This document shows positions 28,907 through 39,266 of a stretch of DNA of 39,266 nt, in pieces. The DNA is from Peronospora farinosa. Taxonomy: Eukaryota; Oomycota; Peronosporomycetes; Peronosporales; Peronosporaceae. The notes under the pieces were generated by a model. It had not been told where the DNA came from. It saw nothing but the letters and a program-made list of their open reading frames with translations, and did not search any database. Made by a program: the position numbers and the translations under genes. Numbering within the stretch: position 1 is the stretch's first letter; every line of letters begins with the position of its first letter. The stretch lies in assembly GCA_947646735.1 (NCBI GenBank), contig CANTFK010000295.1, positions 1 to 39,266 on the forward strand, read 5' to 3'.

Positions 28907-30475
28907 CGTATTCGCGTAGGTCGGTTTAATTGCGCCTTTCTTGTAGTAATCACCAATAAACTTTAGGTAGTCGTCCACATGCTTTGCCTGGCTTAAGCTT
29001 GTTTTATTTTCCAGCAGCAAGGTTGTCCATTTTCATAATCATTGGAAGAGCAACTTGAAATTCAAGTTTCCCATCCATTTCTTTGAAATCGAGAATCTTT
29101 TTGGTGCCAATAAACGCAGCCACATATTCTGAATTAGCGGTAAATAACGCCACTGATGTTTGCTTCTTGCAATGCCACCCACTATCATACCATTGATCCG
29201 AACAATTTCGCCGCTTACGGACTTCCAATCTTTTTTTATTTCCATAAAAAAATAAGCATCAGTAAAACTTTTGATGTGTAGCGGTATATTGGGGCCACCG
29301 TCGCAATTCATAGCTAATTTGAAATCATCACTTTCAGCCAAGTAGCGCAAGATACGTTCCGCTAGCTTTATGACTCCGACAATTGGTGCGTGTGCACGTC
29401 GAGAAGCATGGTGTACAGCAAATGATATGTCCGGTCACGTGCAGCGAGCAATCCAAAGCAAACCTTCGAGCAGCGACTGATGTGTCTTGATAGTCGGTAG
29501 CTCAGGTGTACCAGGAACATCTGCTGGCAGTAGCACCCCTCCTCCAGATTCATCATCAACCAAAAGGTCTCCTTCCATCGAAGCTCGCACTGAGCTCGCT
29601 TTCTGAGTCCGTGCTTGAACAGCAAACCAAGGATAATTGGTTCTTGATCAATCTTGTACTCTGACTTGATATCATAATGAACACGCATTCCAAATTTAAT
29701 TTGGCAAGTCCTATATCCATTAGCTCAAGGCACGTCATCTGCGAAAGAAATTGTTTACACGCTACTTACTAATTCCAGTCACAAAGAGAGCATCCACATT
29801 GGTTCCGACAAGAGTATTGCCGTCCTTGTCTGCCTCTAAATACAAACACGTGTCCGCTATGCATTGCATCAATCAAATGTTTTTCAGCGTTGCATGTAGT
29901 AGCTGATGCCACAACCTTTCAGACTGCTTCAAGCCATACAGTGCTTCTCTCCAAACAAAGTGATAGATTCTTAGCGGTATCAACGCCATACTCGGATTGC
30001 TCCTCCGACGTAAACTTCATTCCTTCAGGAATATGAAGACGTATACCCACTCCATATTCTTTACCAGCGCGCGCGTAAGCCCTTGGCACGTCATAATCCC
30101 TGGCTGGTGTACGCCAGTTCTACGCAATAGCCAATAAATTCTTTGCACTTTTCATGTCTAGCACCGCGGCAAAGTTCAGCAAAGCATTTACACCGAGCAC
30201 CTGTTCATTACCACACGAAACAAGTCTTGCTTTGTAACGTTCAATTTCCCCGTCACTCGTGCGCTTTTTATTGTACACCCACTTGATATGCAAATGTGGC
30301 ACTTCAGGTTCGGTTTTGACCACTCTTCATGTATGATTTGCACGCAAGGCTGCGAACTCTTTTTAATATGAGCGCTCCCATAAATACTTGTCAGGACTGC
30401 GCATCGCCTCGCGGTAATTCTTCGAACCATGACAATGCGCAAATTCGGCTTGAAAAGCTTGCGAAACGACAGCAA
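28907..30475 (-). mobile_element. Copia RT-RNase H relic
   Basis: From right to left, the RT start at about 30320-30120 contains HIKWVYNKKRTSDGEIERYK, ARLVSCGNEQVLGVN and FAAVLDMKSAKNLLAIA, an intact-looking copia RT block. Then come shifted pieces (GVGIRLHIPEGMKF, and the region of 29700-29370). RNase H is at 29350-29004 (YLAESDDFKLAMNCDG, SFTDAYFFMEIKKDWKSVSG, TANSEYVAAFIGTKKIL). Sequence and family differ from the 17654 element. No LTRs seen. Confidence 0.85.
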
Positions 30476-30513
30476 GTACTGCGTTCACCACATCACCAGA
30501 TGGTGGCGAGTGT

Positions 30514-31507
30514 TGTAACGGGCTAAGGACCCGTTGCCGTCTTACACTAAAAGGGTGTTGAGAAAGCGCTCTTAATTCACTCGTAAATATAACTCTGTTT
30601 AGTTTTGCTTTGTTTTAATTCGCAGTAAGTGCGAATATGTTCCCTAGCTCATGGGAACCACTCAATATGGAAGTTAACTTATTATTGGCTAATTATTGGG
30701 TCTGGCACCCCAATAATAAACCAATAATAAAATGACGCGCAGTATCCGCTAATCGGATACTGCCCTATGCCTACTTATGTAATTATGTATTATCCCTATA
30801 ACTACTTATGTAATAGGTTGCCTCATTATTCACCCCCCCCCCTTCAAGATTGCGCTTACCTCAACGTAAGCGCGAATCGCAGAAAGTTTCTTATCGACCA
30901 ACGGCGTAGCTTCGAACCTGCTCAGTTAGACATAACTGAACAGCATGGAACCTGGGCGTCCACGAAACAATGTCTCTGACAATCAGAACTGGGAACACCA
31001 AGCGACAATCCGTAGAGAGCAGGCGCCGCAGGTTATGGATGGGGAGTTGAAACCGTGGCGCTTGTATGGTCTTGAAGGTGCTGTCGAGCCCGAGCCACTG
31101 GAGGTCATGAAGTATTTCTTCACGCGATACCGTACAGTGAGAGGCAAAGCGACGAACAACGGATATACCGACGATGCGTTGCAGAGATCTTGGTGTGTCT
31201 TCATCAGGCGCTGGAACGAGCCGACGTGAAGGAACGTCCTTCACGTCCTGGTTAGATGGTCGCGAGGGAACGAGTGATAGACACGCTATTGGCGACCTGC
31301 GCCGGCGCATCTGTCGCATGACTTGTGACGAGTATCACCTTTGTTACGTCCACGTTCGTGAGGGGCGTCCAACGTGCAACATGGGCAGATCGCTACCGGT
31401 CCGTCAAGGGTGGGACGACTTGGTGTGTACGCGAGGCATGCCCGATCATATTCGTCCATGGATTGCCCGTTATGAGAGAAGCCTTTCGGAGCTCCAGGTG
31501 TCCGAGC
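30514..31507 (+). mobile_element. Gypsy-type LTR start and gag-like fragment, plus strand
   Basis: A TGTAACGGG...CCCGTTGC palindrome at 30514-30536 marks an LTR start of the same style as the gypsy LTR at 37646-38105. The LTR body is AT-rich, with a C9 run near 30833. A gag-like ORF begins at 30944 (94 codons, GYTDDALQRSWCVFIRRW at its end), then shifts into the frame of 31174-31902, where the sequence remains gag-like to about 31500. The exact LTR end is not visible. The fragment stops where the minus-strand gypsy chromodomain begins. Confidence 0.6.
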
Positions 31508-32600
31508 TACGGCGAGTGAGAGGCTTCCTTACGATCGCCGAGGGCATTCACGTAGCCGAGGTCGTCAACCGTATCATCCGTATGCTCCCGAGCCTCGTAA
31601 TAAGTCTCGGTCTCGGAGTCGCTCGGGAGGTCGTCGTGGTTTCGTTGCTCGCGAGCATTACGGCTCGCGAGATCGGGGATGAAACCGGCAGCGTCGGTCG
31701 CGATCACCGTCTTTCTACGGGACTCATAGTCCTCGACCACGTCCGGGACATCTTGGGACAGCGTACTCGATGGCTCCCATGTATCGTCCGCCAGGGAATA
31801 TCCCAACTAGCGAACCCTGTAATGTTTCTCGACATGGTTCTTCATGGGCGCCGAGCCATTACTCGGTGCCTGGGGCTTTTGATCCTCGTGATCGACAATT
31901 AGGTCGACAATCCAGCGTCGCGCACCCGATGCATTAATTAAGGGAGGAGGAGCATCACGACGGAAGACCTCTGGCGATAAGCGCCGATTCGCACAATCGG
32001 ACGGCGAGATGCTTTATCTTCGCGCTGAAGTCGAAGAGTCGAAGAACGCCCTTCTTTAACCTCGCTGGATGGCGTACAGTGTTTGTAATCGTGCGGATGC
32101 TGTGACTGAGGCTGTTGAGCGGACTCGACGTGAGCAGCTGGTACTGGTTGAACGCCTACGTCAACTTGAGACGACTGCGTTCGGAGGAACCCAGCAGATC
32201 GAGTCTGCACGCGTTCGGTCAGGACTTGGTCCCAGTCGTCGTCAGCGTCGTCGTCAAGGGATGTCTCATTTAAAGCCGGCACAGAAGAGCGGGGAAGATT
32301 CGAAGGGAGATCCGCCGGTAGGTAAGCCTTGAGGCGCCTGACATAGAACGTCGGGTGCAAACGCATAGATGTAGGTATTTCTAGCGTGTAAGCGTCACCA
32401 TGCACCTTAACAGCCCGAAATGGGCCAATACATCTTGGCGCTAACTTATTAGCGCCCAAATTCGCCACTGAGGTGTTCGGTAATCCACTAGTTGATAGTA
32501 ATATTCTGTCAACTTCTCGAAATGTCAACATATTCTTTTGATCTCTTCTGTCTGCATTCTCCTTTTTCTTGTCGACTGCCTCTTGTAATGCATCACGCAC
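31507..32600 (-). pseudogene. Gypsy integrase C-terminal and chromodomain
   Basis: 32600-31938 holds the GPFRAVKVHGDAYTLEIP beta-barrel and LHPTFYVRRLKAYLP that precede chromodomains. The chromodomain itself lies at about 31900-31700 in a shifted frame (LGYSLADDTWEPSSTLSQDV), with the Trp-Glu-Pro signature. Such domains can target integration to marked chromatin. Confidence 0.8.
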
Positions 32601-32911
32601 AAAACGCGTGAATCCTTGTCGTAAAAGCAGAAAATCGGTTACTGCAGCCGAACTTACAGGCGACGTATTCTCTTTTAAAGCAAAATTAGCAACGGGAGAC
32701 GCGATGAATGCATCGAGTCAGGAGTCGATATGCCGTTGTCCACAAAAATACCAGTATTCGATGCATCGGCATCAACCTTATGCGTATCGTAATCAATCAT
32801 CAATAGTTTCGGCGCAATTCCATCAGTAGATACTCCCCCACCAAGCTTGGAGACAGGGTGCTCTGAAGCTGAGAGAGCAAGTAGCGCCGGAACTCGAAGA
32901 TGCTTGCATTG

Positions 32912-33367
32912 TTAACGAAAAGAGGCGTCAACCGGGGTTGACGCATGTACAGCATTGTTTAATGCAAACTCTGCAAGTGGAAGAAACGAACGCCATGACG
33001 AGAACGATGTTGCATAACTGCGCAAGACATCTTCGAGCACTCTGTTCACACGCTCCGTTTGCCCATCCGTCTCTGAATGGGCCGCAGTAGACATAAGGAA
33101 CCGCGTGCCTAATGGCTGGAATAATTTGGCCCGGAAAGCCGAAGTGAGACGCGGGTCGCAGTCCGAAAGAATAGATTCTGGAAAGACGTGACGCCTGAAG
33201 ATAAGATCAATGAAGATCTTATCTGTCGCAATGTTGGCGGAGACTGAAACAAAATGCACCATTTTGCTAAACGATCCACTTACACCAATACGCCCGTGCG
33301 TTTCTGTCATCCGGTGGAAGTCCAAAGATAAAATCCATGCTGATCGAACGCCAGGCTTCCGTATCAA
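32912..33367 (-). pseudogene. Gypsy integrase core
   Basis: Contains FSKMVHFV, then the second catalytic Asp in ESILSDCDPRLTSAF and the Glu in HSETDGQTERVNRVLE, followed by EFALNNAVHASTP. The first catalytic Asp block is displaced by a frame shift near 33300. Downstream 32890-32610 is badly preserved. Confidence 0.88.
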
Positions 33368-33439
33368 TCGGAAGCGGACGCAATGAGACTTGTGAAGACG
33401 GCGCGGGCTTCACACGCTGACAGATTCACAGGAGCGCAT

Positions 33440-34599
33440 TCATTTCTGGATGTACTTATACATTCGCGGCCAGAAATATACGCGAGAAATAGCCGCAAAC
33501 GTCTTTTCGCGACCCAGGTGTCCGCCAGCTGGGCTGTCGTGAAGCTCATGAACCAATCGGGCTCGAAGGTCGTAATCAGAAGGAATGACGACACGCGGTG
33601 AATCAAATACGTCCATCTTGTACGTCAGCAACGGTCTGTCAAGCGCGTAACGCTTGATGTTATCGCGTGTTGGTTTCGCCAGATTTGCGAGTAAAGTTTC
33701 GCTCGGGTCCCTAAGGTAGTTGATGATTCCTGCATAGAAGGAATCATTCGCGTAGGATTTAGCGATCTGAGTTCGGATCGACAGCACGGGGGTCGAAATC
33801 ATCGCATTGAGCCCCAGCCCACTACAACACGCACAGATATCTTCGTCGTCATCAACATTCTCCGTTTGATGACCTATGTCGCGTCGAGGATCGTAATCAG
33901 GACGGCGAGAAAGCGCGTCAGCGAGAATGTTATTTTTGCCAGGATTGTAATGCACCATAAAATTGTACTCTTCGAAGAATGAAAACCACCGTGCCATACG
34001 CTGGGACAAGTGAGGACTCTTGACGGCGGAATTCGCAATGATGCGTGATCTGTGTAGATAGAAAACATCTTTTCGCCGAGCAAATATACTCTAAACTTGA
34101 TTAGCGCGTAACGCATAGCCAAAAGTTCCTTGTCGTGTACCGGATAATTTTTCTCGGCAGGTTTCATCTGTCGTGATTGAAAACTCACGACGCGCTCTCG
34201 ACCCTCGTCATCAAATTGCATGAGAGCACATCCTATAGCGAAATTGCTCGCGTCACATACGACGTGGAATGGCTTGGGTTCATCAGGTATCATCAGCACT
34301 GGTGCCTCGGACAAGCTCATCTTCACAGAGTCGAAGGCAGATTGATTTTCTGCCTTCCATAACCATACTGCGTCTTTCTTGGGCAATGTCGATGATGGCT
34401 GAATTAGCTCATCATAGTTCTTTGTGTACTTATGCAGGTAATTCTCCAGACCGAGCCATTGACGTAATTCAATTTGGTTCCTGGGCGTTGGCCAGGAACA
34501 GATCGATGAGATCTTTTCAGGATCAGCGCGGACTCCTTCCTTGCTGATGTTGCATCCGAGTACTGGAATCTCGAGAGCGCAGAAGACACATTTCTTCAA
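33440..34599 (-). pseudogene. Gypsy RNase H and integrase zinc domain
   Basis: 34599-33874 carries the RT connection and RNase H: LGCNISKEGVRADPEKI, FHVVCDASNFAIGCAL, NYPVHDKELLAMRYAL, YTDHASLR. A frame change follows, and 34009-33440 gives ARWFSFFEEYNFMVHYNPGK, NILADALSRRPDYD, and the integrase HHCC entry (LVHELHDSPAGGHLGREKT). Confidence 0.9.
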
Positions 34600-34627
34600 C
34601 TTAAATACAATTTATTTCGCGCATAAC

Positions 34628-35469
34628 TTAAAACACCTGCTTCAAGTGTCGAAGGTGTGCCTCCGTAGCGCTGAGCTTTCGCTCAGCGCGGCTGTGAACA
34701 AAAATGTCGTCAAAGTAGCTCGGTGCAAAGCCGCGAAGTGGACGAAGTACTTGTGTCACCATCCGATTGAACGTAGCTGGAGCATTCTTAAGACCTTGTG
34801 GCATGACTAACCACTCCCAAAGCATCCCGCTTGGGATGCTGACCGCAGTGAACGGAATGTCACTGTCCCTCATGAGGATCTGATAGAAACCCGTCTGTCA
34901 AAATCTATGGCGCTTTAGATCTCGCTCCCGGACATGGTATTCAATGCCATGTCTTTTCGAGGGATAGGCGTTTGAGCCGGGATCGTGGCGTCATTCAGCT
35001 TGTTGAAGGCGTGCACAATGCGCCAACCGCCGGTGGCTTTCTTCACACAGAAAGTCGGACTCGAATGTGGCGAGATACTCTCGCGGACATGGCCAGCTTT
35101 GCGGCGACCCTCGAAAAATTCATCAATAGCGATGACTTGATCACGCGGTAACGGCCACTGTCGTGTCACGCAATATTTCGATCTTGGCACGAGATCTATC
35201 TCGTGCCGCACACCACGATCCGCCGGAAGTTCAGCTGAATTTTCCCGAATAATCGGCGTACTCACGGGCGATATCGTATACAGGGTTTCCCGAAGCACGA
35301 AAAACATCCCAAGACTGTGCTGCGAAGCGTTTTCACGCGCTGATTTAGACTCGGCGCTCTTTGGGAGATCCTCCAAAACATCTTCACTGACTGCTTCGGT
35401 GGCTATAAACGATGCACACTTGCTCGATGTCGCCGGCCTTGAGGTCATGGAGGAAGTCTTTCCAAGCAA
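34628..35469 (-). pseudogene. Gypsy reverse transcriptase
   Basis: The N-terminal part has HEIDLVPRSKYCVTRQWPLP, SPTFCVKKATGGWRIVHAFN and the TPIPRKD block. After a break near 34915-34875, the rest has PFTAVSIPSGMLWEWLVMPQGLKNAPATF and the active-site box SYFDDIFVHS, with Phe where YLDD or YVDD is common. The break removes the block that should join them. Confidence 0.9.
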
Positions 35470-36154
35470 GGTCTGACAGAGATGTGATCTCTGCAGCAGT
35501 GCACGGTGGGCTCGCTACCTCAATGTAGCGGCCACGATGTAAATATCCCTTCACATATTCAAGCGTGCATACGGATTCCGTCACTACGGAATCAAATGCA
35601 TCTGAATTGTGACGTGAATTGCGTCGTCTTGGTGATCGGCGTGCTCCTTTCTTGCGTTTTCTTTTGCGTCCCGAGCCCCTGCTCAGGACTGGCACGTCGC
35701 TATCACACGAGGATGATGTACTCCCCTCTAGACGTGGGAGCTCTGTCTCCACCACGTCGGCCTCATGCGGATCCATAGTCCACTCATTCTCGTCAATTAA
35801 AGACGGGAGCTCGTCTTCGACCGCCTCACTTGTTTGCGGGAGCCCCTTCTCAACCGCCTCGATATTGATCTAAAGACTATGCTCGTCCGATGTGCTTGTA
35901 CGCGGGAGCCCCTGCTCGACCGCCTCGTATGATAGAATCGGGAACCCCTGTTCGACCGATGTCTGTGTGTGCGGGAACCGCTGTTCGACCGACTCGTTGA
36001 GAATCGGGAACCCCTGTTCGACCGATGTCAGTGTATGCGAGAACCGCTGTTCGACCGCCTCGTTCTGTAGCTCCATCAGTGTAACGGAACATACTGCGCA
36101 CAGAGGGCCATCGCTCTCTCTGTGTTGACTACTAGTCGTGGCAAGTTCGTTCAC
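35384..36154 (-). pseudogene. Gypsy protease-RT linker with 11-residue repeats
   Basis: 36154-35870 encodes alternating SVEQGFPIL and AVEQRFSHT-type units (DNA period near 66 bp, about 35905-36070). 35776-35384 encodes a basic Lys/Arg-rich linker (GRKRKRKKGARRSPRRR) and the approach to RT. No catalytic motif. The repeats may expand or contract. Confidence 0.7.
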
Positions 36155-36383
36155 GACCCTGACGTGAGTTCAATCGTATGACGCGACCAACAAATGAGTG
36201 AACACTTCACTGACGTCATAACCGCTTCGTCGTTTGACGGACCGAGATGACCAATCTATCTTCGGCTGATACCGTGACATCCACGGTATCCCAAGTGTGC
36301 AATCAAATGCATAGTATATCTCGTACACCAAAAATTCGTCGTTGCTCTGGAAACCGTCGAAAGTGTACGGTAGAATCACTGTT

Positions 36384-36737
36384 TTACGCGGGACGTTTTG
36401 TTTGTCCATCGGAAAGTTTAACAACGATGTCACCTGGACAGGATGCACGAAAGAAGTTGTTGGAAGCGCCAGAATCCAACAACGCTCGGAGTGGTCGCGT
36501 CACTCCAGCAACGATGATACTGATAATAACTAGTCTCGAATCATCGCGCATATTGGTGGAATTGAAGTGAGTATGAATCACTTTGGGGCTAGGAGCCCGA
36601 GCTGCCGCCTGACTACTCGGGGCTCCATTTATGCCAGTAAGGCGCCCCACGCCTACTAGAACCGCTCGTTTTTTGGCGGTACCACTGTGGTGAAGTCGAT
36701 CAAGAAAAGTTTGATCAACGATATCAAAAGTGATCAT
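36384..36737 (-). pseudogene. Gypsy aspartic protease region
   Basis: Carries the retropepsin active site RALLDSGASNNFF and the strand preceding it (VIISIIVAGVTRP). The frame remains open to 36384 and continues in a neighbouring frame at 36448-36170 (LNFPMDKQNVPRKTVILPY, TLGIPWMSRYQPKIDW), which is the typical end of the gypsy protease with its GIPW..R motif. Confidence 0.85.
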
Positions 36738-36995
36738 AATGTGAACCCTTTACATGGCGGGAATCATATTCTATGGATTATACTTGGCTATTGTATTGGA
36801 GCGATCAAGATTTATCGATGAATGTTCGCATAGTTTATACTTGGCTATTGTATTGGAATGAAAGCTTATCTGGATCGATCATGTGATGGCCACGGTTGGC
36901 CGAGGATTACGCGGCTGTGATGACGATCAGGGTGGGAGATCGCTCGATCGCAATCTTACTATGCGATCCACATGTTCGTGATGGACATGCAATTA
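36738..36995. other. Degenerate stretch between gypsy gag and protease
   Basis: About 260 bp with two copies of ATACTTGGCTATTGTATTGGA (36779-36799 and 36838-36858). No gag sequence is recognisable here. Confidence 0.5.
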
Positions 36996-37115
36996 CCGAT
37001 TGTGATCGACAAGTGTGATCATCGATCGTGATCAACAATTGTGGTCGCCGATCTTGATCAACAATTGTGATCGACGACTGTGATCACCAACTGTGATCGA
37101 CGATCATGATCACCA
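36996..37115. repeat. GATC-rich tandem repeat, about 18-bp unit
   Basis: Seven or so imperfect copies of GATCGACAATTGTGATCA-like units with alternating half-palindromes. It sits inside the gag region of the gypsy element. Confidence 0.8.
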
Positions 37116-37124
37116 GCCAAGTTC

Positions 37125-37493
37125 GACATGTCGACCTTGACCTTCATCGCATCGTCATCGATGCGACGACCATCTCATCAAGGAGTCATCCCTTACTGCC
37201 TTTTACTTGAAAACATCAATCTACAAAGATTCGGGCCGACGCATATGTGTCGACCCGGCAGCAGCACTAGCCTTATGTTGTCTCATCAGCTCAGATTGTT
37301 AAGAACACTGCTCCTGCATCAACAAGTCAGCTTGTTGAGCGCCTTGTTCTCTAAACAGGTCAGCCTGCTGAGATCATTCCTGTAGCAAGGTGAGCTATTT
37401 CATCGCTTCGTAAAGTTCATGTTGAATGAACTTGGTGATGGTTGCATGCTGCTCATTTCTATAAGAGAGAGCAACATGCACCGACGGCGGCAT
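37125..37493 (-). pseudogene. Gypsy gag N-terminal region, five in-frame stops
   Basis: One frame from ATG at 37493 shows MPPSVHVALSYRNEQHATIT, a Gln-rich helical segment (QQADLFREQGAQQADLL), MRQHKASAAAGS and MRRPESL...DSLMRW. TAG, TGA, TAA, TAG and TAA codons interrupt it without changing the frame, so decay was by point mutation. It is followed by the GATC-rich repeat at 36996-37115, where the rest of gag should be. Confidence 0.7.
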
Positions 37494-37645
37494 CGCCAAA
37501 ATTAAAGTCATATGCTGCACCGCTTGCCGTTCGAGATCACTTGAATCTCGAAATTCCTCACGCGATGCGTGACGACATCATACATCCGCTAATACCATAG
37601 CGGATCAGTCGTTGGTCGTTGAAAGGACCATGAAGTGCTACTAGG

Positions 37646-38105
37646 TGTAACGGGGCACCTCCGGCTATACTGACAACAGTAAGTCTACCTACACTGATGA
37701 CAGTGTAAGCAGGTGCTGTGAAACCTCACGTACATGGACGGAGGCATAGGAAGCTATACGACTAAGTGACGCACTTAGTTGTAAGGAAAAAGAGAGCTGT
37801 AGTTAATATAGTTAAACTATCTAATGAAACGAATATGTAATAACTTGTGGTAACTATACTAAACTACAACTATGTATGTTGACAACTTACCCTCCACTCA
37901 TTGTGCGCATCCATCGGTCATTGGTCAGCGCGTTGGTTGATATGATGGCCTATATTAACCAATTAGAGGACATCTCCAACTTCAAGGAGATGCAAGAACA
38001 ATATTATAGGAAAAGATAATATTGTCGAATATTACTAGCTATAATTATATTCGCATTGGCACTTCAGATAAGTATCAATATTATGTAACGGACGCACCCG
38101 TTGCA
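37646..38105 (-). repeat. Gypsy 5' LTR (about 460 bp)
   Basis: On the minus strand it begins TGCAACGGGTGCGTCCGTTACA, itself a near palindrome, and ends GGTGCCCCGTTACA. The TG..CA ends and the terminal CCGTTACA fit. Boundaries come from the termini because a second LTR copy is absent. Confidence 0.65.
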
Positions 38106-38149
38106 CATAGGAACACTTTAATGAACACGTCTACTTCCACGGCATATCC

Positions 38150-38416
38150 TCGACATCTCATAGGTGGCACACGTGATGCGTCAGTACCGTGCCTACGCGT
38201 CCCATTACTTTGACGATGCATTCGTTAATTAGTAGGGCCGAGGGCGGTCTGAGCGCAATAGAGTCGCGCAGGCGCCATTTAGACGCTGTGCTGAAGACTC
38301 TGGCTGACGGCCAATTGTACGATAACTTGCAAAAGTGTGTAATAGGGGTTCCCAAAATACCTCTTCTGGGCTGCATCATGGGAACTACGGTGTATGAGCA
38401 GCGCCAGAAACGATAA
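38150..38416 (+). mobile_element. Gypsy reverse transcriptase fragment, plus strand
   Basis: Reads ASHYFDDAFVN, then after a stop and frame change SRRRHLDAVLKTLADGQLYD, NLQKCVIGVPKIPLLGC, ending at TAA 38414. These are the RT active-site box and the following segment of a gypsy element in the orientation opposite to the large element to its left. It may be the other half of the element whose LTR and gag are at 30514-31507. Confidence 0.8.
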
Positions 38417-39114
38417 ATGCCGTGGTGAGGCCACGTCATTTAGCACAGTTAGAGATGTAACGGCAGCTAGCTGAATCTTTTTCAATTTGATCATATCCGC
38501 CGTCTGAGACTTCCAGTGTACGATGCACTTGTGTCGCTGTGATGCAGTCTTATCTCGTGGTCATACGGCTAGCAATAAAAAAATTGCAAATCAATGGAAG
38601 TTCCGATTGACTTCAGAGCGTTGTATAACTTTGCGACAAACTCAAAAGTGACTAGAAGTAATTCATTGTGTGCTATCGCTTTTGGCAAACACCGAGTACA
38701 TCAATTCTACTGGCCGAACCAATCGGCATGCACTGACTGACAAAGCTAAAGTCAAGCAGGTTTTGTGACGCGGCGAATTCTCTATAGCAGTGTCTTCTAT
38801 GCAGCCTTAAAACACATAACGCTAATGTGGCAAAATAGGTGGTACATGTTTGAAACGTCAATTGTATTCCGTCTAAGACGTTATCATACTCTACGCATTT
38901 GCTCAAGAGAAAGATTGTATTGAATGCTATGGGATTACGCGAAGGTAATTCTCATAATATAACAAATGTTGAAGGAGACCGTTAAGATGCTACCAGGTGG
39001 AATCGAAAACTAAAAGTGACGTATATCAAGAATGTAGCAAGATGATAAACCAAGAAGGAAAATGTGACGCTTAAAGAGAACAAGATCAACGAACGGTCAA
39101 GGCCAAGAACATAA
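38417..39114. other. Spacer, no gene recognised
   Basis: About 700 bp without motif-bearing open frames. Confidence 0.4.
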
Positions 39115-39266
39115 CATTATTTTTGTCCTATCCCTGTGGACAATGCTGGCAAGATCATTGACTCCACGGCTGCTGTAGCGCTCACTCGTGTACTGGAGTA
39201 CCTTGTGGTGATTCGTGCTGGTGTCATTGGACTAAAACTTGGCTCAGAAGTGTACAAACGTCTGGG
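39115..39266 (+). CDS. Possible exon of an unidentified gene, cut by the window edge
   Basis: A 50-codon frame open from just after a TAA at 39112 to the window end, with protein-like composition (PIPVDNAGKIIDSTAAV, then hydrophobic LEYLVVIRAGVIGLKLG). No start codon or clear acceptor was found at its left edge. I do not recognise the family, and a chance frame is possible. Confidence 0.25.

Larger units (their letters stand above)
31507..38105 (-). mobile_element. Ty3/gypsy chromodomain retroelement (5' LTR, gag, pol), 3' LTR missing
   Basis: Minus-strand element with 5' LTR 38105-37646, gag about 37493-37125, protease 36737-36384, a repeat-rich linker, reverse transcriptase, RNase H, integrase and a chromodomain ending at about 31507. 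The gypsy order (RT and RNase H before integrase) and the chromodomain place it among chromodomain gypsy elements. Gag has several in-frame stops and the pol frame is broken repeatedly. No copy of the LTR was found near 31500, so the 3' end is lost. Confidence 0.88.

Noticed and set aside
31507..31902. Continuation of the plus-strand frame 31174-31902 past 31507
   Set aside because: From about 31507 on, the minus strand carries a recognisable chromodomain, so the plus frame here is a shadow.

Overview
The window looks like a nuclear contig from an oomycete, probably a Phytophthora or downy-mildew relative. I infer this from the compact intron-split housekeeping genes (introns of about 65-105 bp with GT..AG ends), a decayed Crinkler (CRN) effector N-terminal domain, and dense Ty1/copia and Ty3/gypsy retroelements whose LTRs start with TGTAACGG. 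The species cannot be fixed from sequence alone.

Layout. 1-3900 is repeat-rich. It holds a 448-bp near-identical direct repeat (1-448 and 2039-2486), a small secreted-peptide ORF, a CRN relic, a 9-bp-period minisatellite and gypsy-like debris. 4221-16472 is a gene island with six recognisable genes: a TFIIB-like protein with added C2H2 fingers (+), a mitochondrial DNL zinc-finger protein of the Zim17/HEP type (-), N-acetylglutamate synthase (-), an EndoU endoribonuclease with a C-terminal IQ motif (+), actin-related protein 10/11 of dynactin (-), and an XRCC4-like NHEJ factor (+). A coding-like relic of unknown identity sits at 6990-7944. I resolved exon structures for the TFIIB-like gene (5 exons), EndoU (6 exons) and ARP10 (9 exons); all junctions keep frame.

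16473-39266 is a retroelement graveyard. A nearly complete copia element (17654-22936) has both LTRs, a 5-bp target duplication (GCTCC) and an initiator-Met half-tRNA type primer site, but its ORFs are wrecked. Older copia debris on the minus strand follows at 23570-25625, 27905-28581 and 28907-30475. These pieces are separated by three blocks of degenerate tandem repeats (26150-27600). A chromodomain gypsy element lies on the minus strand (about 31507-38105) and appears to be inserted in or abutted to plus-strand gypsy pieces (30514-31507 and 38150-38416). The last 150 bp may hold the beginning of another exon.

The host genes serve separate functions (transcription, mitochondrial chaperone support, arginine biosynthesis, RNA processing, dynein motility, DNA end joining) and show no operon logic. 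NAGS and EndoU are divergent across about 300 bp. The TFIIB-like/Zim17 and EndoU/ARP10 pairs are convergent. I did not find a clear new multi-gene system. The most unusual items are the TFIIB-ribbon/C2H2 fusion, the EndoU-IQ fusion, a perfect 23-bp hairpin downstream of XRCC4, and a copia element with nearly identical LTRs but badly broken genes.
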